A stretch of DNA of 64,000 nt from Ichthyophis bannanicus (Eukaryota > Chordata > Amphibia > Gymnophiona > Ichthyophiidae), in contig CM066043.1 of NCBI GenBank assembly GCA_033557465.1, positions 83,668,662 through 83,732,661 of the forward strand. Direction: 5' to 3'. The position numbers and the translations under genes are program-made. This document shows positions 1-10,276 of the stretch, piece by piece. How positions within the stretch are numbered: position 1 is the stretch's first letter; each line of letters begins with the position of its first letter. The notes beneath the pieces were generated by a model. That model worked only from the letters and a program-made list of their open reading frames with translations, was not told the origin of the DNA and made no database searches.

Positions 1-3000
1 GAATGGGGAGGTAGGGCTTGGAATGGTTTGGGATGGTTTGAAGGCGGTAGTACGAGGCCATTTGTTGGGAGAAGCCTCGCGGCGGTGTAGGAAGCAGGGG
101 GAGGAGGAGAGACGGTTGTTGGGGGCAATAAGGGACTTGGAGAGGAGTAATCAGTGTGATCAGAATGAGGGTGTCCTCAGTGAGTTGCAGAAATTGCGAG
201 GTCAGCTTAGTCAGTTACGAGCTAGTAAGCTGGCCCATGAATTGAATATACTTAAGCAGGCTACGTTTGAGGGTGGGAATAAGGCGGGGAAATTCTTGGC
301 CCGGCGATTGAGGGCAAGGGTGGCCCAGTCGAATATTGGTAGTATCAGGAGTGGGAAAGGGCAGTTGCTGACGGGGAATAATGAGATTCGTCAGACATTT
401 CGCGAGTATTACAAACAGTTATATAGCAGGGAAGTTACCGATGGCCTTGAAAAAAGTCGGCAATATTTGGCCGGATGTGAGTTACCCAGGTTAGAACCGG
501 GGGTGAGGGGGGGGCTGAACCGCTTGATCGATGGTGAGGAGGTGGCGGCGGCTATAACAACTTTGAAAGTGGGAAAGGCACCCGGTTTAGATGGTTTGAC
601 GGGAAAATTTTATAAAGTCTTTAGGGAGGTGATACAACCGATGTTAGTAGAGGTGTTTAACGGGGTACTTTCTGCGGGAGCGGTTCCCGACACTATGACG
701 GAGGCGGGGATTACTCTACTTCTAAAGCCGGGTAAGGACCCCATGGTGTGCGGTTCTTATAGACCAATTTCTCTCTTAAATGTGGATGCAAAGCTGTTGG
801 CGAAGATACTGGCCACGCGCTTACAGCGGGTTCTGCCGTCCCTGGTGCATGTAGATCAGACCGGGTTTGTAGCGGGAAGACAGGGGGGGATAATATCCGA
901 AGACTCTGTAATTGGACTTGGGAGGTCCAAAGGACGGGGCAGAAGGCAGTGTTCATTTCTATTGACGCTGAGAAGGCGTTTGATAGGGTGGAATGGGAAT
1001 TTTTGCTGATGGTTTTGGAAAAAGTTGGGTTGGGGGAAAACTTTATTAAGTGGATTCGAGCGTTTTATACGGCTCCTAGGGCCCGAGTGAGAGTGAATGG
1101 GAGTTATTCGGAGGGTGTTTGGCTTGGGGAGGGGAACGCGGCAGGGCTGCCCGTTGTCGCCCTTACTTTTTGCTCTTGCTATTGAGCTGTTGGCAGATCG
1201 GGTGCGTAGGGCGGTGGATGTTAAGGGGGTGGTTATGAACAATTGGGAATCGAAGATAGCGTTATTTGCGGATGATGTTATTTACACCCTTAGAGAACCC
1301 CTAATTTCGATGCCGGTCTTAATGCAGGAAATTGCACAATACAGTCGGGTGTCCGGCTACAAAATTAATGGTAGTAAGACCGAGATTTTAGGGTTTAATT
1401 TAGGGGAGCGGTTGGAGTCAAGCCTTCGTAGTAGTTTCCCCGTTTCGATGGGTGGGGGGAGAGTACAGATATTTGGGAATACAAATGGGTAAGGAATGGC
1501 GGCGAATGTGGGAGCGGAATTTTGGCGCCCTTATGCAGGCGGTCCAGAAGGACATGGCGCGGTGGCGGCATATATATTTAACTTGGCTTGGGCGTATTGC
1601 GGTTATCAAAATGAACGTCCTTCCTCGGTTTCTGTTTCTGTTTAGTTCTATCCCCAGTAAGATCCCTCATAGTTATCTGCGCCGAGCCCAGCGTCTGATA
1701 TATGACTTTGTCTGGGCTGGGGGGAGGTCCCGGGTATCGAAATGTACTATGTACCGGGAGCAGCGGGAGGGGGGTTTGGGACTACCGTGGTTGGAAAAGT
1801 ACTACCTTGCGGCGCAACTGAAGGCTGTGGCGAGCTGGAACGGGGGTGAGGAGACACCAATTTGGGTGGAGTTGGAGCAGTTGAGAGGGGAGGATTTGAA
1901 CTTACAGATGTGGCTTTGGGATCCGGGGGGGAGAAGGGGAGGGGAGGGGAACCCCTTTCGGGACTATACGCAGCTGTTGTGGGGGAGGCTGAAGGGGGTA
2001 TTGTTACGGGGGAAGCGGTATACTAGGGATACCTTTATTCGGGGGATGCAGGATTTCTGCCCAGGGAGGGACGGGGGGGGGTGTTTAAGGAGTGGGGGGT
2101 TATAGGCTTGCATACTCTGGGGCAGTTGCTGAATGATGGTGGGGAGGTGAGGCCGTTTGTTGAACTGCAGGAATTATATGGGGTGAAGGAATGGCACTAT
2201 TTTGCTTATATGCAGATAGTGTCTTATATCAGGAGGAAGGGGGTATTGCCTGACCTGCGGAAGGCAGCTACTCCCTTTGAAGTAATTATGCGGGGGGGGG
2301 GGGTGGGAGGAGAGGGCTCATTACTCTTTTGTATGGGGAGCTACGGACGCAGGGTAGGGATAGTGGGAAGGTGGGGCGGAGTAAAGGGGAGTTGGCGTGG
2401 GAGCAACAATTGGGGGGGAATGGGGGGAGGAGCGTTGGGATCATATCTACAGATGGTCTCGGCGCCTTGCACCAGGCCCGTCTTATTTAGAAAACAGTTT
2501 AAAGATGCGTCATCAAATGTACTGGACCCCCGGGAAGTTAAAAGCGTTCCGCCCACAGGAAACGGGGGATTCCTGGAGGAGTTGTGGGGGGTGGGGGGAC
2601 TTGTTTCATATAGTCTGGGGGTGTACTGAGGTGCAATTGCTGTGGAGGGCCTTGGGGGACTGGCTCCAGACCCTGCTGGGAATGGAGATACCCTTCACGG
2701 CGTCTATGGTATTATTAAATGAAATGCCTGAGATGGGGGACCGAGAGACATTGGTCTTGGTGGGAAGTTGCATAGGGGCGGGGCGAGGGGCGATTATGGC
2801 CAGGTGGTTTTGCAGCGCATAGATTCTTTGTGGAGTATGAGTGCAATAGCAGCACACCAGCGACATACAGTGAAGGCCTTTAAGGCCGTTTGGGGGCGGT
2901 ATGAGGAGTGGAGGGAGGGATGAGGGGGTGGGGGGGTGGGAGGGGAGGGGGTTGGTCTAAAGGATAGGAGGGCATGTACAACGGGCATTGGGAAGGGGGG

Positions 3001-3119
3001 GCGGGAGGGGAATTATGTAGTGATGTTGTTGTTTGACGTTGATGGAGTTGTGTTATGCTGGTTGATGTTATTAAGTTTTGTAGAAAAAATTATGAAAATA
3101 AACAAATTTAAAAAAAAAA
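1..3119 (+). mobile_element. L1/Tx1-like LINE, 3' part
   Basis: This is the 3' portion of an L1-group non-LTR retrotransposon. It runs off the left edge in the middle of ORF2, so the endonuclease is outside the window. It carries a reverse transcriptase region, a long G-rich C-terminal region and a 3' UTR. The end is marked by an A-rich tail at about 3087-3119 with AATAAA-like sequence just before a run of ten A. The coding strand is unusually G-rich, with many runs of six or more G, and most frameshifts lie at such runs. The L1/Tx1 grouping rests on the SYRPISLLN and TGFVAGRQ motifs. Confidence 0.9.
23..2822 (+). pseudogene. L1/Tx1-like ORF2 reverse transcriptase, frameshifted
   Basis: The product would copy the element RNA into DNA at a nicked target. 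The first frame (23-1009) holds the connector and the RT fingers, with KAPGLDG, SYRPISLLNVDAKLLAK and DQTGFVAGR. The palm continues in a second frame from about 949 with SIDAEKAFDRVEW. It returns to another frame at about 1097 with [14 protein letters not shown] and the catalytic LFADDV motif (D codons at 1270-1275). The C-terminal region passes through further frames to about 2822. At least five frame changes make it a pseudogene. The catalytic aspartates remain, so the damage is mostly indels in G runs. A few of these could be assembly errors in homopolymers, but there are too many to explain all of them that way. Confidence 0.88.
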
Positions 3120-4129
3120 ATGAGGGGAGAACCGAACAAGACAAGACAATGGTAAAGAAAGGGAAGGGGGGGGGGGGAGTAAGGGTGCAAAGGGAAGAGG
3201 GAGAGGAATGGCCTAGGTTACAAAATCAAAGCAAATGAACTAGTAAGGACACAAAGGGCAAAGCAAGGGGAAGACAAAGACAGCAAACGGAGTCAGCTGC
3301 AGAGCGGAATGAAGAGAAAACAAAGTCAAGAAGACGTAATTGCCGGGAAAGCAAGGGAAAATGAATGAGAATTCAACTGGGACTTAAAGGACAAAAATGA
3401 TAGCTGGAAGCAAAGAGAAGCAGGCAGAGTTCCGTAAAGAAGGGGCCACAACACGGAAAGCTGAGGAGTGGGCTAGGGAAGTGTGAATCAAACAGGGACC
3501 GGGAACAGTTAGCAGACCTTGAGAAGCAGAACAGAGAACCCTGGAGGATTCTGCTTCCTGCAGCTATCTACAAGGTGCTCTCAACCCTCCACACAGCATA
3601 GATCTGTGGCCCCAGTGACATACACCTGTCTAGAGAGGGTGCATTGGTGTTAGCTTACAGTGCAGAGGGCAAATAGTTCACGTCTTCACAGTGTGCGTGG
3701 ACTCCTGATGTATGGCCACTGATGAGTGACTGCTAGCCTAGTGCAGCCATACTTCTCTATCATGGTTGTGTCCTATTCATTTACCGTGGCTGTTCTATCC
3801 TTGCTGTAGTAAAACAAAACAAAAGAACCTCGCTAACCATGTGTTAGTCCTGTGCTACCTGCAGCACCTTAGTAAACATGCCCCCTAGTGTGTACAATAC
3901 ACATGGACACATGCATTTTATAAAACACACCCATAAATTATGAATCCACCAAGGCTGTACCCAAATTCTGCCCTTCGTACACCTACTGTACATGTTTAAA
4001 GTATGCTGGTTTGCGCTACGCATACATTTTATAAATGGCCATTTACCAAAATTACCTTCCTGGCATATCTGCATATACCAGTTAATACCTAGTTCAGGCA
4101 ATACACTTTAATTCTGACCTGTAGCAATC
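3120..4129. other. No gene; purine-rich then AT-rich DNA
   Basis: The first 400 bases after the LINE tail are strongly A/G-rich on the plus strand. The rest is unremarkable, apart from phrases with TTTTATAAA at about 3915 and 4030 that recur near 6170, 6460, 8435 and 29755. I see no convincing coding region; the only open frame (85 codons, minus) resembles nothing I know. Confidence 0.5.
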
Positions 4130-4262
4130 CTTGTTATTCCACTGTCTGAAGCATCTCCGCTCCCCAAACACACCCAAGTTGCCTAAAATCATAAGGAGCA
4201 GCAATAGGATTTGAAGCCCGGTTCTCAGTCTATTGCTCTAATCATTAAGCCACTTCTCAGCA
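4130..4262 (-). repeat. Degraded tRNA-headed SINE
   Basis: Read on the minus strand it begins with a head like the other SINEs here (GTGGCTTAATGATTAGAGCA), followed by a B-box-like GGCTTCAAATCC. It then has a weak match to the shared core (TTTTAGGCAACTTGGG in place of CCTTGGGCAAGTCACTT). It is older and more diverged than the copy at 4508. The 3' tail type cannot be told. Confidence 0.5.
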
Positions 4263-4507
4263 TTAACGTTAGCCAAATAATATTTAACTAGATATACTGC
4301 AGGCTCCCCTGAGTATGTTTCACTGCTGAATATAATCAGTTAATGTTATCTGGATAACCTCATGCAAATTTAGGTCTGCTATTTGTGCAGCCCAGCTTAA
4401 CCAGTTGAGTCTGGCCAAACGGGAAGATTTTTCAAAAGCCAATGTTTGTCCAGGTTAACTTCTGAAGTTACCCAAACAACCTTTTTGAATATTGGCCTCA
4501 TAGAGTG

Positions 4508-4724
4508 TGGAGGAGTAGCCCAGTGGTTAGAGCAATAGCCTACTACCCAGAAAATCTGTGATTCCCACTGGCACTCCTTGTGGCCTTGGGCAAGTCACTT
4601 TACCCTCCATTGCCTTGGGAAAAAAGGTCTGGCAATCTACTTCCAGTCATACCTTGCCAAAAAAGCCCAAGGGTTGCTGGGTTGCCAGGAGTCAGCATTG
4701 ACTTGAAGGCACTCAAAAAAAAAG
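4508..4724 (+). repeat. tRNA-headed SINE with RTE-type tail
   Basis: The order is a tRNA-like head (AGCCCAGTGGTTAGAGCA), a CORE/MIR-like middle (CCTTGGGCAAGTCACTTTA) and a tail (CAGCATTGACTTGAAGGCAC) ending in nine A. The tail matches the 3' end of the RTE element on the minus strand at 26306. This implies mobilisation by an RTE (BovB-like) reverse transcriptase. No clear target duplication was found. Confidence 0.82.
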
Positions 4725-6222
4725 AATATTTTAGGAGAGTGCCTTTGTCATGGCATATTTGGTTTGTTTGAGCTCCAAAAATGTTTGCCTACAAATTGCT
4801 TGTGCACACATATATCTTGAAATTAATGCATGTATAATTGATTTGCATGAGCAAAACATCTCTTGTGTGCATACAATGTGCATAAAAAACACAAATGTGC
4901 AACAGAAACATGAAAAAATACACAAAAATTGCAGGAACTTCATTTAAAAGGAAGACTGAATTATTTTTTGGCCATGCACATGTCTAGAATATTGTGATAT
5001 TGCCTAACTATATTATAAATCATGACTGATTTACACTGACTACAAAAACATTCCTTAATACAGTCTTATCTATAGAACACTAAGTGCAATACACATATTT
5101 CACTCAAACCACATTACTTACAGTTCATCAGTGATAGATCTTCTGACATACATTGCACTACACAAAATTGGTTATATAAAAACTGACAATATACTAAATA
5201 TATAAACAATATATAAACTTTATTTATAGAGAAAAGATCAAACCATCAGCCTCTTTCTTGCAGACTGAGTAGAAGGTGAGTGTGAAACACTCCCTTCCTT
5301 TTCTGATAAAATTGAGGGTTCGTTTTACGCTGCATTTGCAGTCCTAGCATCAGCATATCTATGAATGGCAACAGCAGAGGAGAAATAAGGACAGATCATG
5401 GGTGTAGCATCAAGAGCGCACAGTGGTTAACGTTCACCACCAACTGCAAAACACACCACCAATTTGCCATGACATTTCCCTCCCACTCCCAAGACTTGCT
5501 TAGGGCACTACAGTGTGAAGGAAATTTGTTTCTGTTTGCAGCATCTGCTGCAGGTCGAAACAGCAGGCAGCCGTTCTCCATCCACTCATCCTGCCTGCCT
5601 TGGGGCATGTACATAGGGAGTTTCCCTTTGAAAGCTGTCTTGCAGGTCGATAGGTTTAATGTACTTATAAACTTGCAAACTGCCCAACATATTGAGAATT
5701 GTCTCCAGAAGGTTAGCTTTGAAAACAGACAGGAAAACACTTATAAGGCAGGCACAAAGACCTTCCCAGATACTTTATTTTGTCCCATTACTGCTCTAAG
5801 AGCATCAGCTGCAGAGAGCGAGAGGGTCCTTGGGCTCCAAGTGATCAGATGTGCAGGACCCGCAGCAGTCGAGCTTAATGGCTAGTGTGTATTGTTAGCA
5901 GTGTGCGCAGGAAGAACTCGGTATATTAAATGAGTCAATTGGTCTTTTTTTGTCATTATCTGCTTTAATTCAGGTGCAGTTATTTACACCTGCTCTGTAG
6001 CAGGTATTCATGAACATGAATAAAGTTCACTGGTACATGCATAGATTAAGGTGTTTTATAATCAGTGCGTGTACTTGCTAATGCCACCTGCATTCTGCCC
6101 AGACCATGACCCCGACTATGCCTACTGACAAAGACCATGCCTTGATATCAAAACGTGCACTTTTACTCTGGTTGGTATTTTATAAGAAATCATTTGCATG
6201 TGTAAACTGCCACAGCCACACA
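4725..6222. other. No gene; AT-rich unassigned DNA
   Basis: This stretch is AT-rich with no recognised repeat boundary. The 174-codon open frame at 5361-5885 and its minus-strand shadow have no recognisable motif and are probably chance. A phrase with TTTTATAAG near 6170 recalls the dispersed AT-rich repeat also seen near 3915, 8435 and 29755. Confidence 0.4.
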
Positions 6223-6455
6223 GTGGAGTAGAGGAGTAGTCTAATGGTTAGAGCACCGGTCTGGGAACCAAGAGACCAGGGTTCATTTCCCACTAGCCCT
6301 CCTTGTGGCCTTGGGCAAGTCACAGAACCCTCCATTGCCTCAGAAAAAACAAGTTATCAGTGTCCCTGTTTAATGTACATTGCCAAGTTTAACTTACTAT
6401 GTAAACTGCTTTGACTAAAATGACAAAGCAGTATAAAAAACCTGTTAAATAATTA
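6223..6455 (+). repeat. tRNA-headed SINE with L2-type tail
   Basis: The head (GTCTAATGGTTAGAGCACC), a B-box-like GGGTTCATTTCC and the core (CCTTGGGCAAGTCACAGAA) match the other SINEs. The tail differs: it reads GTAAACTGCTTTGACTAAAA and then AAAGCAGTATAAAAAAC, which is the 3' end style of the L2 elements here. This copy would therefore use an L2 reverse transcriptase. Confidence 0.82.
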
Positions 6456-8650
6456 ATGACTTTATAAAATTACCTCCAGAGTGTTCAGCAAGTATATTAC
6501 TCTCTACACTATCACTCTGGTGCTAACCTGTTCCATGTGTTTGCCTAACATGCGTACCATTGTCGTTGCCTTTACATCGATTTAATGTATGGAAGTCTTT
6601 CGTAGCTGCCTGGCTCTCCCCAGAGGGAATGGCCAAGGGAGGAGTTGAAGTGGTTTTAGAGAGAAGCTGGTCTTTGCTCCTCTTTGCAAGCCTGACAAAA
6701 GAGCTAGTAGGGTCTCGTGTGCTGAATGAGGCCATGAACAGGAGAGGTGGAAGATTTTGCCTCCTTTTACCTACAAGAAAGCTGAGGGGTGTATTGTCAA
6801 GGCCTATGACCAGTGACAATAAACTGGAAAAGAAGACTGACAATTTTTGGAGAAGTGCTGAAGACCTATGAACAGTGTGAGTACACTGGGGGAGAAAGGA
6901 CTTGCAGCCAGTGAAGATCTGCTGATAGGTGTATGACCAGTGGTGAAGTGTTCTGGAGTGAGGACGCCTGGAAGTATTTTTTAGGGTTTGAGAGGAGCTG
7001 TTGATGGACTGAATAAAAGGAAGAGGTGGTCTGCATCGGGCATCAGAGGGGGGAGAAGCAAACAGCTCTGTGGCACTGAAGTTTCAAGGTTAGCACCATG
7101 GGGCAATTTGCTGCCATTGTCACCACTGCACATCCCAGAGAGGGGCATCATCAGCAGCAGCAATGGCACTCCTTGTAAGACGGTGCTCTAGGCGGCCACC
7201 TATTTCACCAAATGGTAACAGTGGCCCTGACTATGTAGCGGTAATTATTTAAGGTTTTTGGAACTTAACGTCCTTACATTAACCCTTCTCAATGATTAGA
7301 GTCCAAGGCAGAGGTTTGTGTTCTGAACCAAGGATTTACTCAAAAATTAGCTTTTTACAAATAGGAACATAACTACAATACAATAGATTAGTTTCTTCAT
7401 GTACTGTAATGGTATGGAGTGTAATTTACCTCGTTCCTTCCCATACTCTTCACTCTTTAAGGTCTGCTAATATTCTAACCTCACTTAGCTTGTTAGTCAG
7501 TAGCTACTATTCATTTGTTCAGTCCTCTTTCTTTCCTCTATTGTCAAAACACTTAGTTTAGGGCTGTTACCTTTCAGTTCGCTGGCACTGAAAAGACTCG
7601 GTTCCTCTCACTTAGATACCTTGTTGTCTTCTCATTAGTTTTTTTTTTTTCTACCTGAGGAACTCTTCTCTTCATGCTGAGCATCCTCCTGCATTCATGT
7701 AGTGTCTCCAAGCCTCTCTTATTTTCTTCTTGGCTGGTTAGAGTGTTTGGTGCAGATTCTTCTCTTAGGTGGATGATGTACTCCTGTCTGGGTGCCAGAG
7801 GCGCTTGCCTCCTTTCGGGACAAACACCCACTTACATCATGTTGGTGTAATGGCTAGGGGCTAAAGACAGGAAACTGCCTTTGGATGTTGGATAGAAGTT
7901 TTTATACTGAATTGACTTTCCTTTCTCAAGCGAGTCTCCTCCCATCCTAAAGTGAACAGCAAGAGGAATCTCCCAGGATTCTGGAAACTACCGGTCCTAG
8001 TCTATATAATTCTGGCAATTATTGGTAGGACACCGGATGGTGCTGCTGATCCTATGTCCAAAATGCAAGTAGTGTCTACATAGACCACCATTTTTCAAAG
8101 CTTCCAAGTTACCCAGTTTCAGCAGACAGATGTTCGTAGACCTGGTTTTCAACTTATTTGCCAAAGCAATGTGGTTTTTGTAGTCCCTGATGTTACCCAT
8201 TGAAATCAGTCCTGCAAGTCCCATAACGCCAGGATGGGTTTATCAGAAATCTTGAGCTGACCTTAAATCTGCCTCCTGGATGTGGGTAACTTGGCAACTC
8301 TGAGATGCGAATATTAAAATTGTGTGCATTCTGTTGGAACCAGTTCCCTTGTGGACAGGCTTGCTCACTGAGAGTACTATGAGGATGTTTAATAAGGCAT
8401 TTTTGTGTGCCTATGCTAGTGTAGAGGTGTAAAATGCCTCTTATAAAATTACCCCGCACAAACAAGTACACACAATGACAAGAATATGCATAATTGTACG
8501 CAACTTTGGTATATGTATGTTTGGGGCTGGAGTTTGGGCAAAGCATGAGTAGAGTTGTGATTTAAATATGATTGAGCATATTGTACATGCATACATTTCT
8601 ACCTGCTCTCAAGATCATATAAATGTACAGGCGTACAGTTTCCTCTAGGA
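6456..8650. other. No gene; short degenerate repeats
   Basis: Within it, 6798-6965 repeats the phrase TATGACCAGTG / TATGAACAGTG three times with degenerate spacing of about 50-80 bases. The rest is unassigned. Open frames at 6523-6871, 7574-7831 and 8193-8546 show no family motif. Confidence 0.35.
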
Positions 8651-8652
8651 CC

Positions 8653-9165
8653 ACAATTTCTGCAGGATTTGCTGGTGGTTTATAAAGACTCAGAGGCACG
8701 ATGTGTTTTTATAAATTAAGCCACAAATAGGCACCTTTTTGCCCTCTCATCTAGGCAACCTTTTAGGTGTAGATGAGGAGTGGTTGCAGAGCCAGTCCAG
8801 TCAAAAGAGACTATGTGCAGACAGGCACCATATCTTTTCCCTCTTCTCTGGTAAAAACACCAGCAGTTTGCAATTATGGATTTATGAAAAGCCAGATTCA
8901 GTCCACGAGGCTCTTCCTTCTTAGGATTCTGAGAAAGAGAAAAACAAATTGAAAACCGCTCTGTATGCAAAGAGCAGTTTCCAAACAGTGAAGTCAAGTG
9001 TCTTTCTCTCTCCTCGAGACCAGCATTTTATCAATCACTTCAGATTAGTCCCCCCACCTCTCTCTTTCACTCTCCTTTCTCGAGAGAAACTCTGAGAAAA
9101 CCACAATTCAGCTCGCCCTTTCTCCCCTTGAGAGTGGCAATTGGTGGACAATTTCTGCAGGATTT
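8653..9165. repeat. Segment bounded by an 18 bp direct repeat
   Basis: The same 18 bases (starting ACAATTTCTGC) occur at 8653-8670 and 9148-9165. The length fits a LINE-1-type target duplication. The enclosed 477 bases have no A tail and no known family motif, so a local duplication is also possible. Confidence 0.35.
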
Positions 9166-10276
9166 CAAAGCTTTACAAAACAGTAAGGAGACAGAAATAC
9201 CCCAATTATGGCTTTTTCTTTTTGTCCTCCAAGTTCATCAATCTTGGTGAATACAGTTTCTCCCCTCCCCCTCCTCGCCCCCCCCCCCCATCTGACCACC
9301 GAGATTCCACCTCTCTAGTGCACACAGAAATCTCTTCTTTTATGAAGACGCAGCTCATTCTCTCCCGAACCTCACCTAAGCTAGGTCTGATATGTGTGGA
9401 GTTTGTTTTTCTCTTCAAATGGCATACCAACTGAATTAAGATTTGAGGTTCATTATGGGATGCTTTACCAAGGATTACTTCCATTTTTTGACCGTATTGC
9501 TGCTTATACCAGCGTGATGCGCTGTTCTGCAAAATGCCGCTTACCCTGCTTCTGGAAATAATTCATCATTCATCCGTTGGTATAGTCTTTCCCTGATTTT
9601 GGGTTGTCTTTTCCATAGGATCCTGATCTGTCGTGGGTGGAGATTGTTCATTTGCCAGGCTGCAAGCCCAGTCCTTGAATTTTATGCTCCCATGAACCTT
9701 CTCTCAGTGGAATATGGAATTGTTTTCCCTCACTGGGTTTCAAATAATTATGTTTATTTACCCAGGCATTATGGTGAGCTAAATACCAGTTGATTATTCA
9801 GAACATTTATTGAAGTTTAACAACTAGAGAGGATGAAAAAAAATTGCTTTCATATGATGTCTGCATTCAAAAGATTTTCTTCAGTTTTGTGCTTATAGCT
9901 AAATAATTTGCATGCATATTGTGTTTTTAGTTAAAAAAGAGTCTGAATGCATTTTACAGGCATAGTATTTAAGACAAAGATGCATCTCGGCTGGTGCTTA
10001 CTGGACACTGAATAAGCAATTGCAAAGAAGAAAAAAGTCAGAACCGATATTACTCTTATGCCAGTCTAGCTGGAGTAAGTAAAATGCAGTTGGATGAATA
10101 ACTTGCCCAAGTTCATGCAGAATCAATGGTAAAATGAAGATTAGAGCAAGTTTAATACTCTAGGCCCATGCTATAACAGTGAGATTAGATTGCCAGTATA
10201 GCTCACTGTTACCGACTCCCATCACTGACAGAGTTTCAGTGTGTAAGAGGGATACTTTAGCTTCTCAAAAGAGTTT
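9166..10276. other. No gene recognised
   Basis: AT-rich DNA with a C run at about 9277-9290. No repeat family or coding motif was recognised; the open frames at 9141-9532 and 9599-9793 look accidental. Confidence 0.4.

Noticed and set aside
5361..5885. 174-codon frame as a possible host exon
   Set aside because: No motif or splice context, and the opposite strand is also open over most of it.
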